Shown: positions 5,099 to 13,487, counted from the first letter of the stretch. The stretch is 14,776 bases of DNA from DTBU01 sp964568845 (GCA_964568845.1 CAZMSC010000035.1:1-14776), one strand, 5' to 3'. The notes: generated from the sequence alone by a model not told the origin. Program-made: numbers and translations.

Positions 5099-7090
5099 TC
5101 ATACTTCTTCAAACACTACCATTGAGTAGCCGCAATGGAGCGGTATTACGGTATTGACGTATCCATCTTTAATTGTGAAGGGTAGTTCCTTACGGTCTGG
5201 TGCTAGATAGACGCGTCTGGGGTTTCGTCCATCTAAGCGTAGTGACAACTGCGCATCTCTAAGTTCAATGGGCTCTTCGATCATATCGACGTTGGGGCCA
5301 CGTCGCTCCGGCACATAGGACAATATATGCACCATACGGCGATGTGTCTGACTAGTAACCGTAACCCGAGCGAAGGATGGCAGTCCTTGAACTCGCACCA
5401 TTGGATTTGGAAGTAGCATCTGAAGTAGATTGGAGACTAGTTGACGCATGGGTACAGAAGCATGATGGTAATAGCCAGTAAAAACGGCACGGGCAATATA
5501 CGCTACAGCACCCCGTTTTGTAACGGCCGGTCGCCCAGTCCTCTTATCAGGTGGATTGTAGACGTAGCCATGTTCACCATCCCAGTGACGGCTATAATAC
5601 GGTGCAATCACTTCTCCTAAAACCTCAGTTCCAGGTAACGCTTCAACTTCAACGCCCTCTGAGTAGAAGTCCATAGGCATATCAGGTAAACCCTCCGCCA
5701 AACGCTGATATGCAAACAAGTAGGCCGGATTGTACAGGTCGATGCCTTTAAATACGACGCCCCACTCTTCATCCAGCGCAAAGCGCTTCTTATCTTGGTC
5801 AAGACCAGACCAAGCAGATGCTAAAATTCGGCCGCCAGAGTCTAAGTGCGCCTTCACCTTCGCAACGGTCTCACTATCCATGAGAACCACATCCGGTAAT
5901 ACTAGAAGCTGGTATTTTTTCCAGTTGATTGAACCCGTCACAACGTCGAATTGCGCCTTCAATTCGCAAAGCATTCTCGTAGCACCTTTCACCGCCTCCA
6001 GGCATTGTAGTTTATCTTCAGCCACATTCCACGCCTGGAATGTAGATCTGGGTGCCACCAACGCTATGTCTGTAAGAGCCTCAGCTCCATCAAACCACGG
6101 CTCAAATTTCTGAAGCTTAGAGTAGACTCTCCGTACAAGATTGAACACAGCTCTGTTGATATCACCCCTTGGGTGGAAGTGGTCGCCTATGGTTGTACGC
6201 ACAGCGTTAGCTAATCCATATAGGCAATCGTACTCTAAACTGGCTTCTGTTCTAATTCCTCCAAAATCACCCCAACTGCGGTGGAAGCGCCCCGTCATGT
6301 TTAGAACGGGTTTACCGAGGTTTCTGGTATAGCGGACGTATACTGGTAAATGGTCGTACCCCCATCCCCCAGTCGGTAGACATTCAATTTCAATGTAAGT
6401 TCCAACATCATGCTGGTCTTCATAGGGAATGCCGTTAAAATACAACAGTAGGTTTGGCTTCAGTTTATTCGCAGTGTCTGCGATCTTTCTAGCCATTCTT
6501 ATAATTTTCACATGGTTGTATTTTGCCAATTCCTTAGGATTCCTCCAATCATAGCCAAGTTTTTTCATTTCACGTATACATTCAACACCTGCACAGGGTT
6601 CTGTGTAAAAACAGTCGAGAAACAGACCGGAAATAGGATAGTTGCCAACAACCTCTTCTATCATTTTGAGAAGATGATCCCCATAAGGTGTGTTGTAGCA
6701 CATCTGCCGGAAGAAGTGGTCCATCCTATTAGGTTTATAGACATATCCCTCTGGGTGGATGATCGCCCAATCCCTATGTAGAAGCGCTTCTTCATGGCTG
6801 AGACCGCAGTTTATATACGCAGAGATATGTATACCCGCTTTGGCACACGCCTCTGACAGCTTTCCAAACAAGTCATACGTAAGAGAATAATGTCGAATAC
6901 CCACCTTGGTATTGTAATAAGCCATACCTAAGTTGCAACGTGCTGGAAAAACCACATAATCAACACCACAAGCCTTCAAATGGTTGACGAACGCATCGAC
7001 ATCGAAATTGGCACCCACATCCGGGCATGCAGGCATTGTATGGAAATCGAAGAATAGAGCCCATTTTGGATTATGCATTTTATCATACAT
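5099..7090 (-). CDS. GHL6-type glycoside hydrolase-like protein with trimerisation-like domain
   Basis: The 663-residue product has the layout of the 'hypothetical glycosyl hydrolase 6' (GHL6) group: an N-terminal TIM barrel (about 1-330), a Rossmann-like domain resembling the GH42 beta-galactosidase trimerisation/GATase fold (about 345-450, with DIALVAPRSTFQAW and YQLLVLPDVVLMD), and a C-terminal beta-rich region. In the barrel, DYVVFPARCNLGMAYY, HISAYINCGLSHEEAL and HPEGYVY match my memory of the family. Candidate catalytic acids are D159 (GLFLDCF, end of a central strand) and E234/E236 (YIEIECLP). There is no signal peptide, so it acts on imported oligosaccharides or glycosides; the substrate is unknown. 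ATG 7090 is chosen because the TATA-like ctttataca (7121-7113) sits about 27 nt upstream. It is divergent from the DUF4838 gene and probably works with it. Confidence 0.8.
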   Translation of the reverse strand: MYDKMHNPKWALFFDFHTMPACPDVGANFDVDAFVNHLKACGVDYVVFPARCNLGMAYYNTKVGIRHYSLTYDLFGKLSEACAKAGIHISAYINCGLSHEEALLHRDWAIIHPEGYVYKPNRMDHFFRQMCYNTPYGDHLLKMIEEVVGNYPISGLFLDCFYTEPCAGVECIREMKKLGYDWRNPKELAKYNHVKIIRMARKIADTANKLKPNLLLYFNGIPYEDQHDVGTYIEIECLPTGGWGYDHLPVYVRYTRNLGKPVLNMTGRFHRSWGDFGGIRTEASLEYDCLYGLANAVRTTIGDHFHPRGDINRAVFNLVRRVYSKLQKFEPWFDGAEALTDIALVAPRSTFQAWNVAEDKLQCLEAVKGATRMLCELKAQFDVVTGSINWKKYQLLVLPDVVLMDSETVAKVKAHLDSGGRILASAWSGLDQDKKRFALDEEWGVVFKGIDLYNPAYLFAYQRLAEGLPDMPMDFYSEGVEVEALPGTEVLGEVIAPYYSRHWDGEHGYVYNPPDKRTGRPAVTKRGAVAYIARAVFTGYYHHASVPMRQLVSNLLQMLLPNPMVRVQGLPSFARVTVTSQTHRRMVHILSYVPERRGPNVDMIEEPIELRDAQLSLRLDGRNPRRVYLAPDRKELPFTIKDGYVNTVIPLHCGYSMVVFEEV

Positions 7091-7203
7091 ACGTAATTAA
7101 AGTCGTAGTAGTTGTATAAAGATTTTTATGAAAATATCCTTGATACCTTTACTCTTTTCCACAAGAGTATAAAAATTTAAGTGAAGTCACCCTACTATAA
7201 AAT
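7091..7203. promoter_or_regulatory. Divergent promoter region between the GHL6 and DUF4838 genes
   Basis: This 113-bp gap serves both genes. For the minus-strand gene, ctttataca (minus strand, 7121-7113) lies about 27 nt before ATG 7090. For the plus-strand gene, agtataaaaattt (7167-7179) lies about 30 nt before ATG 7204. Both imply leaderless mRNAs. The space between the two boxes is short enough for one regulator to control both, but I see no clear operator palindrome. Confidence 0.6.
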
Positions 7204-8910
7204 ATGTCACAGTCAATTATTCTGATAGATGAGGGGAAAAGTCCTTATAGCATCATTATACCCATGGATGCAATACCGTCAGAGCGCTACGCTGCTGAAG
7301 AGTTGCAGAAATATTTAGAGCGCATCAGCGGTGTGAAATTACCTATTGCCCCAGATGATCAGCCAGTATCAAAATATGAAATCCTGCTTGGCAATAACAC
7401 GCATCTGCAGGGCTTAGGGCTACAAATCGACTTAGCTAAACTTGGCCCAGAAGGCTTTCTGATTAAAACATTTAACAACTATCTAGTGATCTCCGGCGGC
7501 AGGCCTCGCGGAACATTATATGGCGTCTACACCCTATTGGAGGAGAAGCTTGGTGTACGCTGGTTCACTCCAGAGGTAGAATATGTGCCGAGAATGAAGT
7601 GTATCGAGATTCCACCCTTAAATGAAATTCAAATACCCGCTTTAGAGTACCGTGAAGTTTTCTGGAGTGAAATGCTCCGAGACGCTGATTTCGCCGCCCG
7701 CCATAGGCTGAATGGTCAACATTACCATTTGGCTGAGAAACATGGTGGGCGGGCAGTTGTATTTTATCCGTTTGTACATAGCCTCGACCAGCTAATACCC
7801 CGTGACGTCTGTGAGCAGCAACCAGATTTCTGGCCGATGGTAGGTGGTAAGCGTGTTAGCGGCTACGTCCAAAGATGCCTATCTAATCCTAAACTTGTTA
7901 AAATGGCGATTGAACAAGTGCGGAGGTGGCTAAAGGAGCATCCCGAAGCAACGATCATAGATGTCTCACAGAATGATACAGGCAGTTGGTGCCAGTGCCC
8001 TGAATGTAAAGCATTTGACGAGGCCGAGGGGGGTCCATCCGCCTCCATTATCAGGTTCGTTAACGCAATTGCTGAATCCATTGAACATGATTACCCGAAT
8101 GTCCGCGTGGAGACCCTCGCCTATCAATATAGCCGTAAACCTCCAAGAACCTTACGTCCGCGGAGTAATGTTATAATTAGGCTTTGTTCCATCGAATGTT
8201 GCTTTTCTCATCCATTGGAGGGCTGTGATTCAGATGATAATAGGAACTTCTGCAAAGATATCGAGGATTGGCGGCAAGTAGCTCCAACACTATACGTCTG
8301 GGATTACACAACCAACTTCGCTCATTACCTCATGCCCTTCCCAAACATTGAGGTGCTTCAGCCGAACGTAAAATTCTTTATTAAACATGGCGTGAAGGGC
8401 TTGTTTGAGCAGGGCAATTACTCTCCAGGTGGAAATGGGGAAATGGCTCCCTTAAGGGCTTACATCTTAGCTAAGCTCCTCTGGAACCCCAATGTGGATG
8501 TACAGAAGATAATCGGGGAGTTTCTAAATGGCTATTATGGTAAAGCGGGCCCTATGATTCAAACCTATATAGAGATGTTGCACAGAAAGGTTAAGGAGAA
8601 AGAGGTTCACGTCCACATATTTGACCCGCCAACCCTCCCATACTTAGACGACGAGTTTCTGGAAGAGGCTGAAAAACTGTTTGATAAAGCTGAGGAGGTA
8701 GCTGACAACGAGGAGATACGTTTCCGCGTTCAAGTGGCGCGCCTACCAATATGGTATGTAAAGATTGCAGCAAAGCGGGTGAGCGGTGAAGAACGGTTAA
8801 GGTTGCTTCATAGTTTTCTGGATATCGCCCGTAAGGCTGGAATTACACACATTAATGAGTGGATGAAGCTGGACGACTGGGCTAAACTTGAGCTGTCACA
8901 TTCTTCCTAA
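7204..8910 (+). CDS. DUF4838-containing protein, putative glycoside hydrolase
   Basis: The 568-residue product has an N-terminal alpha/beta domain like that of GH67 alpha-glucuronidases and GH20 enzymes (about 20-130; RYAAEELQKYLERISGVKLP, then RGTLYGVYTLLEE and GVRWFTP), followed by a DUF4838 barrel (about 145-450) and a helical C-terminus (about 470-568). Family hallmarks include VSQNDTGSWCQCPECKAFDE (254-273), with an Asn-Asp pair (N257, D258) and a CxCPxC cluster (263-268) that could bind metal, and VWDYTTNFAHYLMP. DUF4838 proteins are found in polysaccharide-use loci and are predicted glycosidases; activity and substrate are inference. There is no signal peptide, so it is probably cytoplasmic. 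ATG 7204 fits the TATA box about 30 nt upstream. Its partner is the divergent GHL6 gene. Confidence 0.85.
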   Translation: MSQSIILIDEGKSPYSIIIPMDAIPSERYAAEELQKYLERISGVKLPIAPDDQPVSKYEILLGNNTHLQGLGLQIDLAKLGPEGFLIKTFNNYLVISGGRPRGTLYGVYTLLEEKLGVRWFTPEVEYVPRMKCIEIPPLNEIQIPALEYREVFWSEMLRDADFAARHRLNGQHYHLAEKHGGRAVVFYPFVHSLDQLIPRDVCEQQPDFWPMVGGKRVSGYVQRCLSNPKLVKMAIEQVRRWLKEHPEATIIDVSQNDTGSWCQCPECKAFDEAEGGPSASIIRFVNAIAESIEHDYPNVRVETLAYQYSRKPPRTLRPRSNVIIRLCSIECCFSHPLEGCDSDDNRNFCKDIEDWRQVAPTLYVWDYTTNFAHYLMPFPNIEVLQPNVKFFIKHGVKGLFEQGNYSPGGNGEMAPLRAYILAKLLWNPNVDVQKIIGEFLNGYYGKAGPMIQTYIEMLHRKVKEKEVHVHIFDPPTLPYLDDEFLEEAEKLFDKAEEVADNEEIRFRVQVARLPIWYVKIAAKRVSGEERLRLLHSFLDIARKAGITHINEWMKLDDWAKLELSHSS

Positions 8911-8962
8911 ATCAGCAAAGAACTTATATCTTTAACCTTAGAAAAGCTCTACTATAAGCGGT

Positions 8963-9371
8963 GTAAAAGTTTATATTTTAACGGATTTAGAAGGAGCTGG
9001 CTACGTTGTTAGAGAGGAGCAGACAACTCTTGGAAGCAAGGAGTATGAGGAGGCATGCTTACTACTTACAAGGGATGTTAATGCGGCCATAAGAGGCGCC
9101 ATTGACGGCGGATCTAGCAAAGTCATTGTCAATGATTTACATGGTGCACGTGGAGGCTTTAATCTTGTCCCAGAGGAATTGGATGAGAATGCGAAGTATA
9201 TTACGGGGGATCCAAGACGTTGTAGGATGGCTGGACTAGATGGCTCATTTAACTTAGCCTTTATGATCGGCTTGGGCTAGGGTTTCAGGTGTAGAAAGAG
9301 TTGACTCGAGAACGATAGTTGCTCACGGAGAAGATTTGCTTGAAACTATGAAAATATTGGGATGGTATTAA
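8963..9371 (+). pseudogene. M55 D-aminopeptidase (DppA-like) remnant, internally deleted
   Basis: From 8963 the frame reads KVYILTDLEGAGYVV, then NAAIRGAIDGGSSKVIVNDL followed by HGARGGFNLVPEEL, and AFMIGLG before TAG 9278-9280. These match the N-terminal third of M55 zinc D-aminopeptidases (DLEG and DxHG metal motifs). Directly after, 9282-9371 encodes VSGVERVDSRTIVAHGEDLL and ends GWY with TAA, which matches the family's C-terminal tail. The middle of the protein, more than a hundred residues including the HxxAG region, is missing, so an internal deletion is likely. The start codon is also lost: the frame begins GTA where ATG or GTG is expected. The gene would have released D-amino acids from peptides, probably from peptidoglycan-derived material. 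Confidence 0.8.
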
Positions 9372-9902
9372 GATCGATACTAAAGTTAAACATTACATTA
9401 TATTTGCGGGTCGCTACGGCTATGATTATAGGTTCATTTGAATCCTAAAGCATTATATTGTTTTAAGTTGAACACTAAAACTTGACTTAGCTTGGTGTAC
9501 GCTTAAAGGGCCTACCAAGCTTACGATTATATCAATCAAGAAAGTCTAAGCTTAAGAGAAGCACTCTAGATCTAATAAGCCTCCCTTCAACAGCCCTCTA
9601 ATCTATAAATCGAGAAAACAAGAAAAGTAGTAAACTACAAAGCAAAGTATATCCCTATTCCAAACCTCATATATGCTTCTAAACTCGCCTGAACCCTATA
9701 GCCTACTTTCTCACACTGCTGGAAGATTCAACATATCCTACTCATCCCTAGAGGTCTTCGGTACTTACGTTGAGACTTATTCGACTTTAATATAAAAGCT
9801 GATTACTTAAACCTGAAAGTCATGTCGAGGGGAAGAATCTCTCTATAAGCTTAATGAAAGCGAGCTCATAGATAGGCTTAAGTTTCCCTAGTCCTTACAT
9901 TA
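9372..9902. other. 531-bp region without a recognised gene
   Basis: There is no intact gene. Two weak coding-like plus-strand stretches occur: 9673-9792 (40-codon frame with SLLSHTAGRFNISYSSLEVF) and 9806-9891 (28 codons, LKPESHVEGKNLYKLNE, then ELIDRLKFP before TAG, no start codon). I recognise neither; the second looks like the tail of a lost gene. The segment 9874-9884 (aggcttaagtt) could be a weak TATA element for the DUF362 gene at 9903. Confidence 0.35.
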
Positions 9903-11051
9903 ATGGAAGGTATCATCTTGTCGACTGTATTCATGGTTGATGCAAGGGCTAGAAGTAGCGAAGAAAGCCTTGTTAGAAAACTCGAGCGTCTCATGGATGA
10001 AGCTGGCCTTCCAAACTTCATAAAATCGGGTGACGATGTCGCCGTTAAAACGCACATGGGCGCTCCTCTAACTACACGATATTTAAGGTCCTTTTATGTA
10101 AGAACAGCTGTCGATTACGTTAAAAGATTAAAAGCTAAACCTACGGTTATTGAAACAACCGGGTTGGGATTACTGGATCCTAGGGGTACGGCTAAGAAAT
10201 ACCTTGAAGTAGCTTTAATGCACGGCTTCTCTAAGGAGACTTTAGGTGCTGAAATACTTATAATCGATGGAGAACTCGGTTTAGACTGTGTCAAAGTTAG
10301 GGTTGACGGTTTTAAACTTAAGGAAATATCAATACCTAAAGCTCTCCTAGACTTCGACTTCATATTGAACTTGACGCATTTCAAAGGGCATGAGATGACC
10401 GTTTTCAGCGGAGCTATTAAAAACATTGGAGTGGGTTGTGTAGGTAAAGAGACGAAGTACTTCATCCATTACTTAAACAAGCCATTTGTCGACATCGCTT
10501 TATGTAACGGATGCGGTGAATGCGTTAAAATATGTCCAGTAAAAGCCATAAGTATAATAGACGGCAAAGCCTCATTGGATCAAGATGTATGTTATGGATG
10601 TAAAGCATGCCAGACTTTATGCCCAGTCAAAGCTTTAAAATCTGCAAGAATTACGGATTCATCTGAAATTCAGCTTAGGGTTGTAGATGCAGCCTATGGC
10701 GTTCTTAACGCTATAGGTTTAGATAAGGTTCTGAACTTGAATTTTCTACTAGAGGTTGACTGGAAGTGTGATTGTGAGCATCAGCAACTCGGCTGGTCGG
10801 ACCTTCCGATTGTACCTGACATAGGGATACTCGCTTCAAAAGACATCGTGGCAATAGATAAGGCGTCTATAGATCTTGTGAACTCGGCTCCCGCCATACC
10901 CGAATCGCAAGCGTATGAAGTTGGAGCTATAAACCCCGGCTCAGATAAGTTTAAGATGCTCTATCCTAAAGCAGACTGGATGTTTATGCTTAAAGCCGCT
11001 GAGGGGATCGGTCTGGGCTCTATGAAATATGCGCTCGTTAAGATCCGTTAG
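9903..11051 (+). CDS. DUF362-domain protein with two [4Fe-4S] clusters
   Basis: The 382-residue product combines a DUF362 domain (about 1-195 and 250-382; DDVAVKTHMGAP, PTVIETTG, NLTHFKGHEMTVFSGAIKNI) with an inserted bacterial-type ferredoxin domain. The ferredoxin part has two CxxCxxCxxxCP sets: C201, C204, C207, C211 and C230, C233, C236, C240. DUF362 proteins are widespread in archaea and anaerobes with no agreed function; the clusters suggest electron transfer or cluster-dependent chemistry in the cytoplasm. There is no signal peptide. ATG 9903 has a weak TATA element about 25 nt upstream and no Shine-Dalgarno, so it is probably leaderless. The next gene follows after 11 nt, so the two are likely co-transcribed. 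Confidence 0.88.
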   Translation: MEGIILSTVFMVDARARSSEESLVRKLERLMDEAGLPNFIKSGDDVAVKTHMGAPLTTRYLRSFYVRTAVDYVKRLKAKPTVIETTGLGLLDPRGTAKKYLEVALMHGFSKETLGAEILIIDGELGLDCVKVRVDGFKLKEISIPKALLDFDFILNLTHFKGHEMTVFSGAIKNIGVGCVGKETKYFIHYLNKPFVDIALCNGCGECVKICPVKAISIIDGKASLDQDVCYGCKACQTLCPVKALKSARITDSSEIQLRVVDAAYGVLNAIGLDKVLNLNFLLEVDWKCDCEHQQLGWSDLPIVPDIGILASKDIVAIDKASIDLVNSAPAIPESQAYEVGAINPGSDKFKMLYPKADWMFMLKAAEGIGLGSMKYALVKIR

Positions 11052-11062
11052 AAGGTATCCAT

Positions 11063-11560
11063 ATGTCTAAAATACACAGGTATAGGTTGAATGTTAGAAG
11101 TATTAGAGAACTCACACGGCTCCTTAAACAACTTTTCAATGTATACTTTGACAGGAAGGCTTCATGGGAAGCCGTGAAGATCGATAGAGAGCGGGAGATA
11201 TATGTAGTAGATGGCTTACCCGTATTCATACGCATTGGTAGCGAAATATATCCAACAGTGATATGCGTGGAGAGGAAAATTGTTTCACTTCCAAAGGTCA
11301 TTGTAGACATGGGTGCAATTCCACATATAACTAGTGGCGCTGATGTGATGATGCCTGGTGTCGTTAGGATCGAAGGGTCGTTTAAAGATGGATGTATAGT
11401 GGCTGTTGCCGATGAAAAATATGGGAAAATTCTAGCGGTAGCACGTAGTTTAATATCTTCTGAAGCAGCTTCCAAGACATCTACTGGTAGAGGTTTTAAA
11501 AACACTCATCATGTTGGAGACGTCTTCTGGAAAACCATGAAAAACCTTGGGCTCGTATAG
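11063..11560 (+). CDS. PUA-domain RNA-binding protein (archaeal MCT-1/Tma20-like)
   Basis: The 165-residue product has the two-part layout of archaeal COG2016 proteins: an N-terminal domain (about 1-75; RELTRLLKQLFNVYFDRKAS, VDGLPVFIRIG) and a PUA domain (about 77-160; LPKVIVDMGAIPHITSGADV, MMPGVVRIEGSF, KILAVARSLISSEAAS, HHVGDVFW). The eukaryotic relatives MCTS1/Tma20 act on 40S subunits in translation re-initiation and recycling; the archaeal protein probably binds tRNA or rRNA. ATG 11063 lies 11 nt after the DUF362 stop, with agaaggt upstream as a possible ribosome site, so it is the second gene of that operon. It converges with speE 45 bp downstream. Confidence 0.85.
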   Translation: MSKIHRYRLNVRSIRELTRLLKQLFNVYFDRKASWEAVKIDREREIYVVDGLPVFIRIGSEIYPTVICVERKIVSLPKVIVDMGAIPHITSGADVMMPGVVRIEGSFKDGCIVAVADEKYGKILAVARSLISSEAASKTSTGRGFKNTHHVGDVFWKTMKNLGLV

Positions 11561-11605
11561 TATGGATGTAAAAACCTTACGATATTTCAATTAAGAAGAA
11601 GACAT

Positions 11606-12520
11606 TTAAACAGGCTCGTAGATCGGATTCGAATCCGTCGATATTCTCCCACCGTCTAAGAAACCCTTTGGAAGCGTGAAGAGCCTCTTCTTAATTCTAG
11701 GTTCGTAAAACTTGAGGTTTATATTTCTTTCCTCTATGCGCTTCCCCTCTTCTTCCTCACTTAAATCAAGCGGGTTGAAACGTTTAGAGCCTATAACAAA
11801 CCCCCATTCTGCATCAAAAGACCTTATAAACGTACTGTAGGCTACTACTATTGGGAAGACGTGTTTAACCGTCTTATAAATCGATTGAAAACACTCACCA
11901 GCAGATTTAACGTTTTCAGCTTGAATGGCTACTATTCCATCTTCACTTAAAACTCTAAACACCTCACTGTAAAACCCTACAGTATACAGGTATACGGACG
12001 GTCCACCTTTCAATGGATCTGTGAGATCACATATAACCACGTCAAACTCACCTTCTTCACAGTTTTCAACAAATTTTCTCCCATCATCAAAAACCAACTT
12101 TACCCTGGGATCGTTGAAGGAGCCTTGATGAAGCTCTGGGAAGTACTGTTTAACCAGCTCTATGAGTTCTTGATCTATGTCAACCATGACGACCTCCTTA
12201 ACCGTATTGTGCTTCAAGGCTTCTCTTGCAGTAGCTCCTTCGCCGCCACCTATGACTAGCACTCTTTTTGGATTTGGATGGGTTAACATGGCTGGTTGAA
12301 CGAGGGCCTCATGATACACGTGTTCATCTCTAAGCGATGACTGAATTTTCCCATCTAGAATCAACGTCTTGCCAAGCTCTGAAAGCTCTAAAATGTAAAC
12401 CTCTTGGTATTTAGTCGAACCTACGTAGTATACACTAAGTATATTGTACAGGTGGGCGCTTCCAGGTGCCTGCATCTCTATAAACCAGTTTGAAAACACC
12501 CGTCTATTCTTATATTCCAC
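11606..12520 (-). CDS. speE: Polyamine aminopropyltransferase (spermidine/thermospermine synthase family)
   Basis: The 304-residue product transfers aminopropyl from decarboxylated S-adenosylmethionine to a diamine or triamine. Motifs in order: LDGKIQSSLRDEHVYHEAL (56-73), the SAM-binding loop VLVIGGGEGATARE (87-100), VDID (113-116), DDGRKF (145-150), and the catalytic Asp in DLTDP (D165). The long HPNPKRVLVIGGGEGATARE stretch is closer to plant ACL5 thermospermine synthase and thermophile enzymes than to the GGGDGG form of classic spermidine synthases. The amine acceptor could therefore be agmatine, spermidine or putrescine. The start ATG 12520 follows the speD stop by 3 nt, so the two are translated from one operon. 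Confidence 0.93.
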   Translation of the reverse strand: MEYKNRRVFSNWFIEMQAPGSAHLYNILSVYYVGSTKYQEVYILELSELGKTLILDGKIQSSLRDEHVYHEALVQPAMLTHPNPKRVLVIGGGEGATAREALKHNTVKEVVMVDIDQELIELVKQYFPELHQGSFNDPRVKLVFDDGRKFVENCEEGEFDVVICDLTDPLKGGPSVYLYTVGFYSEVFRVLSEDGIVAIQAENVKSAGECFQSIYKTVKHVFPIVVAYSTFIRSFDAEWGFVIGSKRFNPLDLSEEEEGKRIEERNINLKFYEPRIKKRLFTLPKGFLDGGRISTDSNPIYEPV

Positions 12521-12523
12521 TTT

Positions 12524-12913
12524 TCAGCCTCCTGCTTTCAGCATACCCCTCTTGAGCTCTATTACCTGAATTCTCTTAGGCTTAAGTGTTTCAATTATAT
12601 ATTGATAAGCTTTCCAGGGATTTGAATAATTGCCGCACGTGAAGATGTCTATAGATGCATAACCGTATTCTGGCCATGTATGTATCGATATATGTGATTC
12701 CTTAACCACTACGACACCTGTAACGCCGTGTGGACTGAACTCGTGAAATACCTCTCCGCAAACCGTCATATTAGCCTCTTTTACAGCATATAGAAGCATC
12801 GTTCTCAGTAGTTGAGTATTGTTTAAAGTGTTGCTGTCGCAGTCGAAAGCCTCCACTAATATATGTCTACCTAAAGCCTTCACCTCCTCTCCTGTCGTTT
12901 TTTCAATCAGCAT
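12524..12913 (-). CDS. speD: S-adenosylmethionine decarboxylase, pyruvoyl proenzyme
   Basis: The 129-residue product is a class 1B AdoMet decarboxylase proenzyme. The self-cleavage site is KESHISIH: cleavage between E72 and S73 turns S73 into the pyruvoyl cofactor. H78 and C93 (FTCG) are the expected processing and proton-donor residues, and HTWPEYGYASIDIF (78-91) is the family signature. It supplies decarboxylated SAM to SpeE, encoded 3 nt downstream. Some thermoproteal paralogues of this fold are arginine decarboxylases; the pairing with speE favours AdoMet decarboxylase, but the sequence alone does not exclude the other. It starts at ATG 12913. Possible TATA elements on the minus strand lie at 12930-12937 and 12944-12952. 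Confidence 0.92.
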   Translation of the reverse strand: MLIEKTTGEEVKALGRHILVEAFDCDSNTLNNTQLLRTMLLYAVKEANMTVCGEVFHEFSPHGVTGVVVVKESHISIHTWPEYGYASIDIFTCGNYSNPWKAYQYIIETLKPKRIQVIELKRGMLKAGG

Positions 12914-12929
12914 TGAGATCGAAATTTTA

Positions 12930-12952
12930 GATTTAAGAGGTTAGATTTAAAC
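12930..12952 (-). promoter_or_regulatory. Candidate promoter of the speDE operon
   Basis: Two related A+T elements (minus strand cttaaatc at 12937-12930 and gtttaaatc at 12952-12944) are centred about 21 and 35 nt upstream of the speD ATG. Either could be the TATA box. The DNA from there to about 13067 is a low-complexity A+T-rich stretch with nothing else recognisable. Confidence 0.4.
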
Positions 12953-13067
12953 ATTATCCCAGCTGGATAAGCCTAAATAGAAAATCTTTTAAAAATTTTC
13001 TTTTTTCTAAAAATAGTCAATTAGAAAACAATAAAATTAAAAATAAGTTCAATTTCTCCATTTTTTA

Positions 13068-13475
13068 TTTTATGGACGGATTAACGCTGTGGGCGGAAAA
13101 TCCCATGCTCTTTAAGGGTAGAATAAGGTAAGCAGAACAATAGTCAACGAAGCCTTAGAAAACAGCTCAGCGATAGTTTTAGGCAAGCTCAAGGGAGTAC
13201 GGAGAAAAGACAAAGGGAGGAGATTCTATAGGAAGCTCAGCAGATTTCCATATCATAAACTAAGCCGATTCATAGAGTATAAGGCGAAGTGGCTTGGAAT
13301 AAAAGTCATAAAGATAAATGAAAGAAACACATCTAAACTATGCCATAAATGCGGAGGCATGGGGCTTCAAGTCAGAAGCCTCTTCAAATGCCCTAATTGC
13401 GGATACAGATACCATGCAGACTACAATGGCGCGATGAACATTTTAAAGTTGCTTGATGAAAGAGTTGAGCCTTGA
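13068..13475 (+). pseudogene. tnpB: TnpB (IS200/IS605 OrfB) C-terminal remnant
   Basis: One reading frame, broken by TAA and TAG at about 13113-13121, encodes the C-terminal half of TnpB: FYGRINAVGGKSHAL, then VSRTIVNEALENSSAIVLGK, LKGVR, FIEYKAKWLGIKVIKIN, the zinc ribbon CHKCG...CPNCG, and YHADYNGAMNILKLL ending at TGA 13475. The zinc-ribbon cysteines and the last RuvC Asp (HADYN) remain. The RuvC-II Glu is replaced by Gly (IVLGKLKG where IVLEDLKG is usual), so nuclease activity would be lost even without the stops. The N-terminal domain and RuvC-I are absent. TnpB is the RNA-guided nuclease of IS605 elements. The fragment lies in the A+T-rich gap between speD and ppa. Confidence 0.85.
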
Positions 13476-13487
13476 AAAACCGAGGTT

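Noticed and set aside
9673..9792. 40-codon plus-strand ORF starting at ATG 9673
   Set aside because: Short, no ribosome site or promoter spacing, no family resemblance, and in a region of decayed DNA.
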